Assembly (NCBI GenBank): GCA_039179915.1
Contig: JBCDEF010000062.1
Location: 1-13,829 of the forward strand
Length of the DNA stretch: 13,829 bases
Source of the DNA: JANQQZ01 sp039179915
GTDB lineage: Bacteria; Planctomycetota; Phycisphaerae; Phycisphaerales; UBA1924
Direction of reading: 5' to 3'
In this document: positions 7,259 to 13,829 of the stretch, in pieces
Layout of the letters: every line of letters starts with the position of its first letter
How positions within the stretch are numbered: position 1 is the stretch's first letter
The notes under the pieces: model-generated
The model's database searches: none
The model's input: the letters and a program-made list of their open reading frames with translations, nothing else
Told to the model about the DNA's origin: nothing
Program-made: the position numbers and the translations under genes

Positions 7259-7282
7259 GGGCACCCCGACGAAGCGGGGCCC
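7259..7282 (-). promoter_or_regulatory. Leader hairpin of the PEP-CTERM-like mRNA
   Basis: A stem of CCCCG / CGGGG around a 6-base loop (ACGAAG on plus), extended by a GGG / CCC pair across a 2-base bulge. It lies just downstream of the predicted transcription start and about 65 bases before the start codon. It could protect the 5' end or modulate translation. No riboswitch class is recognisable. Confidence 0.4.
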
Positions 7283-7290
7283 GGTGGGCG

Positions 7291-7324
7291 ATGATAACAG
7301 ATAATCAGATCCCAATTAATGGGA
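7291..7324 (-). promoter_or_regulatory. Extended -10 promoter with overlapping inverted repeat
   Basis: On the minus strand TGTTATCAT (7299-7291) is an extended -10 element, TGn plus TATCAT (5 of 6 consensus bases). Seventeen bases upstream is TTAATT, a weak -35. The predicted start near 7284 gives a leader of about 90 bases to the ATG at 7192. A perfect inverted repeat, TCCCA-N5-TGGGA (7310-7324), covers the -35 region, a position suiting a repressor or activator site. The AT-rich patch stands out from its GC-rich surroundings. Confidence 0.6.
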
Positions 7325-7587
7325 ATTCTCAGCCTCGCGTGCTTTCGGTCGCATCCCGACACACTCTTGGTGGTTGCTCCCTCGCACGCGCACCCGGATC
7401 GGTCGTCGCGGATGCGACGGCGGACCGGCCGGCGTGCGATGCGTGCACCGTTGAAGGATCGGCGACCCCAGGCTCGGAAGGCACCGACCCAGAACGGCAT
7501 GAACTTGCCTTCATTGTGCGTCCGACCGGCCTGCGTCCCGAACGGTCTCGAGGAACAGCGTTCATACTTCGTCAACGGAGAAACAAC

Positions 7588-7788
7588 ATGTCGAACCACA
7601 CCCGCACCTGGCCCGAGCTCGCCGAGGGTCTTTACGAACGGCTGACAGGCCGCAACGCCGAGATCGCCTATACCTTTGAGGAGATGCGGATCGATGTGCC
7701 CAGCGGCTCGGGCGCGAACGCCGAGCACGCCTCGTGGACGCTTAACGGCACGCTGCGGATCACAACAAAAGACGGCGCGGGCTCGTGA
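7588..7788 (+). CDS. Small conserved-looking protein of unknown function (66 aa)
   Basis: A 66-residue protein, first gene of a coupled plus-strand trio. The ATG at 7588 has GGAG 7 bases upstream; the frame stays open further upstream but without a better start. It begins MSNHTRTWPELAEGLYERLT, an amphipathic helix, then has a beta-like stretch (IAYTFEEMRIDVP, ASWTLNGTLRITT). It has no signal peptide or membrane helix and no motif I know. The TGA overlaps the GTG of the next gene (GTGA), so the two are likely made together. A role connected with the SDR/DUF2867 protein downstream is suggested by context only. Confidence 0.7.
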   Translation: MSNHTRTWPELAEGLYERLTGRNAEIAYTFEEMRIDVPSGSGANAEHASWTLNGTLRITTKDGAGS

Positions 7789-8075
7789 CACCCGGCGGCG
7801 GGCTCGCCTGGCGGGGCTGTCTCGACGCGAGGTGCGGGACCGGCCGCGTGGTCCTGCTGGCCGAGGGCGATCGCGGCCGGCTTGCGATTTCCAACGTCGC
7901 TACGGCTCTCAAGCTCCGCCGGATGCGGCCGGTGCTGAACCGGCTCGCCGGCGGCGGGGGGTGCACGGTCCGTGACCTGCCGCCGACCGATATCGAGGTC
8001 GCCGGCTGGCGCGTCGCACGGCTCTCGCGCGGCTCGGTCTCGCCGACGCTGCCGGTCTTCCGCGGACGGATCTGA
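7785..8075 (+). CDS. Small protein of unknown function (96 aa), coupled to neighbours
   Basis: A 96-residue frame filling the gap between the 66-residue gene and the SDR/DUF2867 gene. The start is taken as the GTG at 7785, which overlaps the upstream TGA; its own TGA overlaps the next ATG (TGATG). No Shine-Dalgarno site is seen, so translation would rely on coupling. The sequence is basic and glycine-rich, with a strand-like GRVVLLAEGDRGRLAISN and a C-terminal IEVAGWRVARLSRG. I do not recognise it. The double overlap supports a real gene, but the start could be further in. Confidence 0.55.
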   Translation: MTPGGGLAWRGCLDARCGTGRVVLLAEGDRGRLAISNVATALKLRRMRPVLNRLAGGGGCTVRDLPPTDIEVAGWRVARLSRGSVSPTLPVFRGRI

Positions 8076-9601
8076 TGGCCGAAGCAGGCAATCCAAACTC
8101 CAGCAAGCCGGTTCTGGTCACCGGAGCGACCGGCTACATCGGCGGCCGGCTGGTCCCCCGGCTGATCGAGCGCGGCTACCGCGTCCGGTGTCTGGTTCGT
8201 TCGCCGCGGAAGCTCGAGGCCCGGCCCTGGGCCCAGAGCGAGCGTGTTGAGATTGTCGAGGGCGACCTTTCAGAACCCGAGGGACTGGCCGAAGCGATCA
8301 CGGGCTGCGGCGTGGGGTTCTACTTGGTCCATTCGATGCTGGCTGCGGGCGATGATTTCGCCGACCGCGATCGGCGGTTGGCAAAAAATTTTGCGACCGC
8401 CGCCGGCGAGGCAGGACTCGAACAGATCGTCTACCTCGGCGGGCTGGGCGAGATGGGCCCGGAGCTTTCCGAACATCTGCGTTCACGCCGCGAGGTTGAG
8501 CATGTGCTGGCCGGCGGCGGCGTGCCCGTGACCACGCTCCGTGCGGCGGTCATCCTCGGCAGCGGATCGGCCTCCTTTGAGGTGCTCCGCTACCTCGTCG
8601 AGCGGCTGCCGGTCATGGTCACCCCCCGCTGGGTGCGGACCGAGTGCCAACCGATCGCCGTGCGCGATGTGCTGGGCTACCTCACAGGTGTGATCGGCCG
8701 GCCCGAGGCGGTAGGTCGCTCGTTCGATATCGGCGGCCCCGAGGTGCACGAATATCTCGAGCTCATGCGGCTCATGCAGCGGGCGCTCAAGCTTCCCCGC
8801 CGGCTGATCCTGCCCGTACCGATCCTCACGCCCAAGCTCAGCGCGTACTGGATCCACCTGGTCACACCGATCAGCTCGAGGATCGCCCGCCCGCTGGCCG
8901 AGGGCATGCGGAACAGGGTTGTCGCTCGTGAGAACGACATCCGCGGCATCGTGCCGCAGGAGCTGATCCCGGCCGAGCGGGCGATCGAGCTGGCGCTCGC
9001 GCGCGTCGAGGCGCAGGACGTCGAGACGATCTGGTCGGCCGCGGGCGTGATCGAGGGCGACCCCGACTGGGCCGGCGGCACCGTCTACGAGGACATCACC
9101 GAGATCGAGATCGATGCCGACGCCCACAGCGTCTTCCGCGCCGTGCAGCGCGTCGGCGGCGGGCACGGCTGGTACGCGCTCGACTGGCTCTGGCAGATCC
9201 GTGGCTGGATGGACCGGCTCGTCGGCGGGCCCGGACTGCGACGCGGCCGACGCGACCCGGAAACCGTCGGCTACGGCGAGGCGCTCGACTTCTGGCGCGT
9301 CGTCGAGTTCGAGCAGGACCGACGCCTCGGCCTCCGTGCCGAGATGAAAGTCCCCGGCGAAGCGCTGCTGCGATTCGATGTCACGCCGAAGGACGACGGC
9401 GGCGGATCGATCCTCAAGCAGACCGCGCTCTTTCGGCCTAAGGGCCTGCTCGGGCTCGCCTACTGGTACGCCGTCCTGCCCCTTCATGGCCCGGTCTTCC
9501 GCGGCATGACCCGGGGCATCTGCCGGGCGGCCGAGAAGCTCGCCGCCGAATCCCAGCCGGATCAGAGCCAGCACGATGAGGCCCGCCCCGCCGACGCCTG
9601 A
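8075..9601 (+). CDS. SDR-family NAD(P)-binding protein with C-terminal DUF2867 domain
   Basis: A 508-residue two-domain protein. Residues 12-320 form an atypical short-chain dehydrogenase of the NmrA/YbjT-like kind, with the nucleotide-binding motif TGATGYIG at 16-23 (TGxxGxxG) and further family features such as EGDLSEPEGL (62-71) and YLVHSM (83-88). A classical YxxxK active site is not evident; YLGGLGEMG (120-128) takes the usual place. Residues about 345-485 match DUF2867 in position and character (W-rich WYALDWLWQIRGWMDRLVGG, then LALPLHGP-like YWYAVLPLHGPVF). Proteins of this layout are widespread and mostly uncharacterised; substrate and reaction are unknown. It is the last gene of the trio and is convergent with the phosphatase-cytochrome gene 15 bp away. 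Confidence 0.82.
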   Translation: MAEAGNPNSSKPVLVTGATGYIGGRLVPRLIERGYRVRCLVRSPRKLEARPWAQSERVEIVEGDLSEPEGLAEAITGCGVGFYLVHSMLAAGDDFADRDRRLAKNFATAAGEAGLEQIVYLGGLGEMGPELSEHLRSRREVEHVLAGGGVPVTTLRAAVILGSGSASFEVLRYLVERLPVMVTPRWVRTECQPIAVRDVLGYLTGVIGRPEAVGRSFDIGGPEVHEYLELMRLMQRALKLPRRLILPVPILTPKLSAYWIHLVTPISSRIARPLAEGMRNRVVARENDIRGIVPQELIPAERAIELALARVEAQDVETIWSAAGVIEGDPDWAGGTVYEDITEIEIDADAHSVFRAVQRVGGGHGWYALDWLWQIRGWMDRLVGGPGLRRGRRDPETVGYGEALDFWRVVEFEQDRRLGLRAEMKVPGEALLRFDVTPKDDGGGSILKQTALFRPKGLLGLAYWYAVLPLHGPVFRGMTRGICRAAEKLAAESQPDQSQHDEARPADA

Positions 9602-9616
9602 GCCGAGCGATCCGCG

Positions 9617-10543
9617 CTAGCGGTACGACTCGTGGCAAGCGATGCACGACTCGGCCAGCCGCTCGATCGAGAGTTCTGCCGTGGGCCAGTCTTCCAAATC
9701 GGCCGCGGTCTCTATCGCCGCCGACCGTGCCGCAGCCTGCTCCATGAGCTCGCGGTACCCCGCGTTCGCGTCGGCATCGAGATCGACGACCAGCATGCGG
9801 AAAAGGTCTGGCAGCGCGGCGGCGGCGTGATCGAGCACAAGGTCGGGGTTGTCCTCGGGTGTTCGCCAGCCAGCGCTCTGGATCGCCCGCAGCTCGTCGA
9901 AGACGCGCTGGATCTCGGCCATCGTCGCCGGCAGGCCGCTGACCTCCACCGCCGCCGGCAGCTCATTCGGGCCGAGCGTGTCGATGGTCGAACCGGAGAT
10001 CTCTTGCGCGGTGCGGACATCGTCCCACAGGCCCACGTAGCTCGGGCTGGTGCCGGCGATCTCCAGCAGCTCGGTGCCCTGCGCGGCGTCGATCTCGCCG
10101 AGGCAGACCAGGGCCATTGCTGCCGCCGCCGGCCCGCGGTGCTTGCCGTGGTGGCAGTGGATATAGATCGGCTTGGGCAGATCGCGGATGGCTTTGGCGA
10201 GTGCCAGCCGCTGCGGGCCGTCGATGCCGTCGTACGTCAGCGGCACGTGCGCGCTGATCATGCCGCGGCTCTCGATCGCTTCCAGGTTCGGCCGGACCGC
10301 GTCGACGCTGAGTATGGTCCGCACGCCGAGCCGCCGAAGTGTGTCGTACGACTCATCAGAGCGCGGCCCGCTGCCGCTGAGCACGGCTTTCTCGAACACG
10401 ATCACGTTGTCCAGCCCGGGCGTCGGCTCGATCCGGTCACCGCGGGCGTAGCGCGTGCCGGGCGGGGAGAAGACATGGAACGCGATCACGCCGCCGATGC
10501 TCAGCATCAGCAGCACCAGCAGGATGGGCGCGACGCGGGGCAT
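9617..10543 (-). CDS. Membrane-anchored dual-specificity-type phosphatase fused to a class II cytochrome c domain
   Basis: A 308-residue fusion. Residues 6-22 form an uncleaved signal anchor, placing the rest in the periplasm. Residues about 44-175 are a dual-specificity/tyrosine phosphatase-like domain with the P-loop HCHHGKHRGP: C130 and R136 give the CX5R signature, and D105 or D108 (TYDGIDG) is the candidate general acid. Residues about 200-308 are helical and end in ESCIACHESYR, a CxxCH haem site (C300, C303, H304) four residues before the C-terminus. A haem site followed by a short tail ending in Arg is the pattern of class II (c'-type) cytochromes. Haem attachment to c-type sites happens in the periplasm, matching the anchor. 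The gene starts 3 bases after the upp stop. The substrate is unknown. Confidence 0.78.
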   Translation of the reverse strand: MPRVAPILLVLLMLSIGGVIAFHVFSPPGTRYARGDRIEPTPGLDNVIVFEKAVLSGSGPRSDESYDTLRRLGVRTILSVDAVRPNLEAIESRGMISAHVPLTYDGIDGPQRLALAKAIRDLPKPIYIHCHHGKHRGPAAAAMALVCLGEIDAAQGTELLEIAGTSPSYVGLWDDVRTAQEISGSTIDTLGPNELPAAVEVSGLPATMAEIQRVFDELRAIQSAGWRTPEDNPDLVLDHAAAALPDLFRMLVVDLDADANAGYRELMEQAAARSAAIETAADLEDWPTAELSIERLAESCIACHESYR

Positions 10544-10546
10544 GGG

Positions 10547-11194
10547 TCAGGTTGTCCCGTACATCCGGTCGCCGGCGTCGCCCAGGCCCGGGCAGATAAA
10601 GCCTCGCTCGTCGAGCTCACGATCGACCGCGGCCGTGTAGACCATCACATCCGGGTGCTCGTCCTGCATGCGGCGGAGGCCCTCGGGCGACGCCACCAGG
10701 CAGATCAGCCGCAGGTCGCTCGCGCCGATCTCTTTCAAGCGAGCCACAGCCTCCACCGCCGAGCCGCCGGTCGCCAGCATCGGGTCGACCAGCACCACCG
10801 GCCCCGCATCCAGATCGCTCGGCAGCTTCTCGAGATAAACCATCGGCTCGAGCGTCGACTCGTTCCGCGCCATGCCCAAGTGCCCGACCCGCGCCTCGGG
10901 CATGACCTCGAGGATCCCCTCGGCCATGCCCAGGCCGGCCCGGAGAATCGGCACCACCGTGATCTGCTGGCTCAGCCGCTGGCCGTGGGTTGTCTCGACG
11001 GGCGTGACGACCTCGACGATGTCGGTCGGAAACGAGCGGGTGAACTCGAAGACCATCAGTCCCGCGATCTGGGCGATCAGGGCCCGGAACGGCCGATGAC
11101 CCGTCTCGGCGTCGCGCATCCAGGTCAGCTTGTGCTGGATGAGCGGATGCTCGAAAATGACAGCGTTGGAATGGTTCGGGTGCGTACGGCCCAT
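10547..11194 (-). CDS. upp: Uracil phosphoribosyltransferase
   Basis: A 215-residue cytoplasmic enzyme that joins uracil to PRPP to make UMP. It matches the Upp family throughout: EHPLIQHKLTWMRD (15-28), TVVPILRAGLGMAEGILE (79-96), the PRPP-binding loop VLVDPMLATGGS (134-145), and the uracil-binding end GFICPGLGDAGDRMYGTT (198-215). The frame stays open upstream, but the ATG at 11194 gives the normal family length and N-terminus; it has no evident Shine-Dalgarno site. It is divergent from the cytosine deaminase gene with 33 bp between starts, and is followed 3 bases later by the phosphatase-cytochrome gene. Confidence 0.95.
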   Translation of the reverse strand: MGRTHPNHSNAVIFEHPLIQHKLTWMRDAETGHRPFRALIAQIAGLMVFEFTRSFPTDIVEVVTPVETTHGQRLSQQITVVPILRAGLGMAEGILEVMPEARVGHLGMARNESTLEPMVYLEKLPSDLDAGPVVLVDPMLATGGSAVEAVARLKEIGASDLRLICLVASPEGLRRMQDEHPDVMVYTAAVDRELDERGFICPGLGDAGDRMYGTT

Positions 11195-11227
11195 GGACGC
11201 AAGGATACGTCGGAAGGACTCGGCAGC

Positions 11228-11689
11228 ATGAACGAACGCGAACAACTCGACCACGCCGCGCTCGAAGCCGCGATCGCCCAGGCCGAGAAGAGCCTCGCCG
11301 AGGGCGGCATCCCGATCGGGGCCGCCCTGATGAACGCCGAGGGCGTCATCGTCGCGCTCGGGCACAACGAGCGCGTCCAGACCGGCGATCCGACGGCGCA
11401 CGCCGAAACCGTCTGCATCCGCAACGCGGGTCGGCGCAGAGACTGGCACACGTTGACGATGGCGACGACGCTGAGCCCCTGCGCGATGTGCTCGGGCACG
11501 GCCGTGCTCCACCGGATCCCGCGGATCGTCATCGGCGAGAACCAGACCTTCCAAGGCCGCGAGGACTGGCTCCGCGAGGCCGGCGCCGAGGTCGTCGTGG
11601 TTCATGACATCCGGTGCACTTCGATGATGGAGAGCTTCATCACCGCGAAGCCGGAGCTGTGGAACGAGGACATCGGGGTGCCTGAGTAA
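11228..11689 (+). CDS. Cytosine deaminase, yeast FCY1-type (CMP/dCMP deaminase fold)
   Basis: A 153-residue zinc enzyme expected to deaminate cytosine to uracil. The zinc site is H58-A-E60 and P84-C85-A-M-C88, with E60 as proton shuttle. Resemblance to yeast Fcy1 goes well past the zinc site: GHN (N47), TTLSPCAMC, IPRIVIGEN, F108, EVVVVHDIRC and the C-terminal W145 and EDIG (D148) match the yeast residues that hold the cytosine ring. This argues against tRNA adenosine deaminase (TadA) or guanine deaminase. It is unrelated to E. coli CodA. The ATG at 11228 has AAGGA 9 bases upstream; the frame is open far upstream, but that part is antisense to upp and the phosphatase gene. Its product, uracil, is the substrate of the divergent upp. 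Confidence 0.87.
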   Translation: MNEREQLDHAALEAAIAQAEKSLAEGGIPIGAALMNAEGVIVALGHNERVQTGDPTAHAETVCIRNAGRRRDWHTLTMATTLSPCAMCSGTAVLHRIPRIVIGENQTFQGREDWLREAGAEVVVVHDIRCTSMMESFITAKPELWNEDIGVPE

Positions 11690-11697
11690 GAAACGAT

Positions 11698-11712
11698 TGA
11701 AGAACGTCTTCA
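11698..11712. terminator. Short hairpin between convergent deaminase and hscA genes
   Basis: TGAAGA-ACG-TCTTCA is a perfect 6-bp stem with a 3-base loop, overlapping the hscA stop codon and lying 9 bases after the deaminase stop. It is weak and lacks a T-run, so a terminator role is only a possibility. Confidence 0.35.
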
Positions 11713-13608
11713 CTCGTCTTTCAGGCTCGCCGCGATGCTGATTTCTTGCAGCCGAACGCTCGCCTCGTCGAGGTCCTGCTTTGCTTCAGCGAATGCACCC
11801 GCGTCGACGCTCTGCCAGTCGGCCTCGGCCTGCGCGACAGTTGATCGGAGCGATTGGATCTTCGCGGCCAGTTCTTCCCTGTACCCCGGCCCGAGGGTGT
11901 CCGCAAACCGCTCCAGCCGCTCGCCGATCCATTTCAAGTCGAGTTTCGAGTTCTCGATCAGGTCGACGACCCGGTGCCGGGTCATGTCCTCGCGGGCGTG
12001 GGTGAGGCTCTCGCGTTCGATCGCTTCGATCTCGTCGCGCGAAAGGCCGTGGTTGGGCACGACCTGCAGCTGCGCCCGCTTGCCCGACCGCCGCTCGTGC
12101 GCCGAGACGCGCAGCACGCCCGATTCGTCGACCAAAAACTCGACCTCAAGCTGCGGGATCCCCGCGGGCATCGGCGGCAGGCCCGCGAGGTGAAATTCGC
12201 CCAGGTTCCGGCAGTCGGCGGCCATCTCCCGCTCGCCCTGCAGCACGCTGATCTTGATCGAGACCTGCCCGTCGACGCTGGTCGAGAACATCTCTGTTGC
12301 CCGCGCCGGCACGGTGCTGTTGGCCGTGATCAGCTTGGCGACAGCGCCGCCCTTGGTCTCGATGCCCAGCGACAAGGGGATCACATCGAGCAGCAGGGCA
12401 TCTGTCACGCCGCCGGCCACGATCGCCGCTTGGACCGAGGCCCCCAGCGCGACGACCCGGTCCGGATCGAGCGCGGTGTACGGCTCCAATCCGAAAAACG
12501 CCCCCACGCGCTCGCGCACCAGCGGGATCCGCGTCGAGCCGCCGACCATGACGACCGCATCGAGCTCGGGCTTCTCGCCCTGCGACCGCTCGGCGTCACG
12601 CAAGGCCTGCTTGCAGGCGTCGATCGTCCGCTCGACCAGCGGCGTGATCATCACTTCGAACTCGTCCCGCGTCACCGACCGCTCGTAGACCCGCCCGCCG
12701 CTGAGATCGATCCGGATCGCCGCGGCGTCCTCGGTCGAGAGCCTGATCTTGACCGCGTCGGCGAAGGACAGCAGCGCCCGCCGGGTTTCGGGCTGGAAGG
12801 CGTCCAAGCCCTCGGCATTGACACCGAGTTGCTCGCGGATCTCGGTTAAGAACAGCTCGACCAGCAGGCGGTTGATGTCGTCCCCGCCGAGCCGCGTGTC
12901 GCCCGCGGTCGAGAGCACGCGGAAGAAGGCCGGCTCGGTCTCGTCCTCGGCCGGGATGATCTGCAGGATCGAGATATCGAACGTCCCGCCGCCAAGGTCG
13001 TAGACGGCGACGGTCCGCGGCTCGTCGGTGGTGGTCGCGCCGAGCCCGTAGGCCAGCGCCGCCGCCGTCGGCTCGTTGACGATGCGGACAACCTCGAGCC
13101 CCGCCAGCCGGCCGGCGTCGCGCGTGGCCTGCCGCTGCGCGTCGTCGAAATAGGCCGGCACGGTCACGACAGCGCGAGAGACCTCGGTGCCGAGCGCTTC
13201 GCACGCGCGCTGCTTGAGCGCACGCAGGATGTCCGCCGAAACTTCTTGCGGCGAGAGCACCCGGCCGCCGGGCAGCCGCACGCGGGCCGTCGCGTTGTCG
13301 CCCTCAATAACTTCATATGGCAGCAGCGCCGCCTCGCTCCCGGCATCGGCCAGCGATCGGCCCATCAATCGCTTGACGCTCGTGATCGTCCGCTCGGGGT
13401 GGGCGACGGCCTGGTCTCGCGCTCCAACGCCGATCGTCAGCGAGCCGTCGGCGTTGTAGCGGACGACCGACGGCAGGATCGCGTCCGTGTCGGCCGGCGA
13501 GAGGATCCGCGGCCCGCGTTCGTCGCAGAGCGCGACCAGGCTGTTGGTGGTTCCGAGGTCGATGCCGACGATCGGGCCGCGGTCGGCGCGGGGGTGCGTG
13601 GTGCTCAT
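11710..13608 (-). CDS. hscA: HscA-like Hsp70 chaperone
   Basis: A 632-residue Hsp70. The ATPase domain has GIDLGTTNS (15-23), VPAYFDDAQRQ (150-160), NEPTAAALAYG (178-188), YDLGGGTFDISIL (203-215) and VGGSTRIP (355-362). The interdomain linker LLLDVIPLSLG lies at 405-415, followed by the substrate-binding domain and a helical lid ending in SLKDE. TSVKRLMGRSLAD (76-88), VSADILRAL and VPAYFDDAQRQ are closer to E. coli HscA than to DnaK, and there is no DnaK-type acidic C-terminal EEVD-like end. HscA hands iron-sulfur clusters from IscU with the co-chaperone HscB. None of those partners is adjacent, so a general Hsp70 role remains possible. The start at 13608 gives the usual N-terminus; no Shine-Dalgarno site is clear. 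Confidence 0.83.
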   Translation of the reverse strand: MSTTHPRADRGPIVGIDLGTTNSLVALCDERGPRILSPADTDAILPSVVRYNADGSLTIGVGARDQAVAHPERTITSVKRLMGRSLADAGSEAALLPYEVIEGDNATARVRLPGGRVLSPQEVSADILRALKQRACEALGTEVSRAVVTVPAYFDDAQRQATRDAGRLAGLEVVRIVNEPTAAALAYGLGATTTDEPRTVAVYDLGGGTFDISILQIIPAEDETEPAFFRVLSTAGDTRLGGDDINRLLVELFLTEIREQLGVNAEGLDAFQPETRRALLSFADAVKIRLSTEDAAAIRIDLSGGRVYERSVTRDEFEVMITPLVERTIDACKQALRDAERSQGEKPELDAVVMVGGSTRIPLVRERVGAFFGLEPYTALDPDRVVALGASVQAAIVAGGVTDALLLDVIPLSLGIETKGGAVAKLITANSTVPARATEMFSTSVDGQVSIKISVLQGEREMAADCRNLGEFHLAGLPPMPAGIPQLEVEFLVDESGVLRVSAHERRSGKRAQLQVVPNHGLSRDEIEAIERESLTHAREDMTRHRVVDLIENSKLDLKWIGERLERFADTLGPGYREELAAKIQSLRSTVAQAEADWQSVDAGAFAEAKQDLDEASVRLQEISIAASLKDE

Positions 13609-13629
13609 CCACAGACGGTAGACTGCGGC

Positions 13630-13829
13630 ATGACGAGAACGGTCCCGATCGTGCTGTCCTGGCCGATGCCGATGATCGCGGCGGTCATCGCGGCCGGGTG
13701 CGTCGCGGGCTGCGCGGTGACGGATCCGGTGCGCACCGAGCTGCCGGTCTCGATCGATCGCGACCGCCCGCCGGCGGACCTGATCATGACCGTTACGGTC
13801 TATTACGCCGACGGCGACCCGGCCGACAC
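13630..13829 (+). CDS. Putative lipoprotein, partial (3' end beyond window)
   Basis: A plus-strand frame opens with ATG at 13630 and runs off the right edge after 66 codons. It begins MTRTVPIVLSWPMPMIAAV, a signal sequence, and has a lipobox-like VAGC with C28 as the probable lipidated residue; C24 (AAGC) is an alternative. After that come VTDPVRTELPVSIDRDRP and the strand-like LIMTVTVYYADGDPAD. I do not recognise the family. The start lies 21 bp from the divergent hscA start and lacks a clear Shine-Dalgarno site. The signal sequence is the main support for a real gene. Confidence 0.6.
   Translation, partial: MTRTVPIVLSWPMPMIAAVIAAGCVAGCAVTDPVRTELPVSIDRDRPPADLIMTVTVYYADGDPAD

Larger units (their letters stand above)
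7193..7587. other. 395-bp divergent intergenic region
   Basis: The gap between the minus-strand PEP-CTERM-like gene and the plus-strand small-protein operon. Its left part holds the promoter and leader of the PEP-CTERM-like gene, noted separately. The right part, about 7330-7570, shows no credible gene, tRNA or repeat. I could not pick a convincing promoter for the plus-strand operon; CATACT near 7562 is too close to the start to be comfortable. Confidence 0.6.

Noticed and set aside
7193..7587. Possible small RNA or riboswitch in the divergent region
   Set aside because: Beyond one leader hairpin I see no conserved riboswitch core, tRNA arms or a terminator with a T-run, so I cannot support an RNA gene.
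8483..9574. A 363-codon minus-strand frame opposite the SDR/DUF2867 gene
   Set aside because: It is the antisense shadow of a well-supported two-domain protein, with no motif of its own.
9632..11227. A long plus-strand open frame running into the cytosine deaminase
   Set aside because: The upstream part is antisense to upp and the phosphatase-cytochrome gene and resembles no protein. Only the part from 11228, with its ribosome site and deaminase motifs, is real.
11195..11713. Possible N-terminal extension of upp into a 388-residue fusion protein
   Set aside because: The extension is antisense to the cytosine deaminase and does not resemble a domain. The ATG at 11194 gives the normal Upp N-terminus.
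1..13829. Mobile element, prophage, CRISPR or defence system
   Set aside because: I found no transposase, integrase, terminal inverted repeats, direct-repeat arrays with spacers, or known defence domains, and composition looks even throughout.

Overview
The window is about two-thirds G+C, densely coding, and carries no tRNA, rRNA, CRISPR array or transposase that I can see. Three things point to a planctomycete, probably of the Phycisphaerae type: a cut-down type II secretion gene cluster with divergent pseudopilins, a secreted protein ending in a VPAPG / hydrophobic / RRRR sorting tail, and a phosphatase fused to a C-terminal CxxCH haem site. This assignment is inference from protein features; no marker gene is present.

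Positions 1-5279 (all minus strand) hold a type II secretion / type IV-pilus-like operon read in the order gspF, gspG, a GspI-like pseudopilin, gspJ, gspK, a GspC/PilP-like inner-membrane protein, and the start of a GspL/PilM-like gene cut by the window edge. Most junctions are 4-bp ATGA overlaps. A 162-bp hairpin-rich gap separates gspF from gspG, and an 80-bp gap with three 14-bp tandem repeats separates gspK from the gspC-like gene. No gspD, gspE or separate gspH is visible.

Positions 5280-7192 hold a divergent tdh gene (L-threonine 3-dehydrogenase) that has lost all four structural-zinc cysteines, a GC hairpin, and a convergent gene for a secreted PEP-CTERM-like protein. The latter is served by a good extended -10 promoter near 7291.

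Positions 7588-9601 (plus strand) are a translationally coupled trio: two small unknown proteins (66 and 96 residues) and a 508-residue SDR/DUF2867 protein.

Positions 9617-11689 combine pyrimidine salvage with an unusual fusion. A yeast FCY1-type cytosine deaminase (plus) and upp (minus) start 33 bp apart and would turn cytosine into uracil and then UMP. Three bases after upp lies a membrane-anchored, probably periplasmic protein joining a CX5R phosphatase domain to a class II cytochrome c (c'-like) domain.

Positions 11710-13829 hold an HscA-like Hsp70 (minus) and, 21 bp away and divergent, the start of a lipoprotein gene cut by the window edge.

I see no defence system or mobile element. 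The most unusual items are the phosphatase-cytochrome fusion and the Tdh lacking its structural zinc site.
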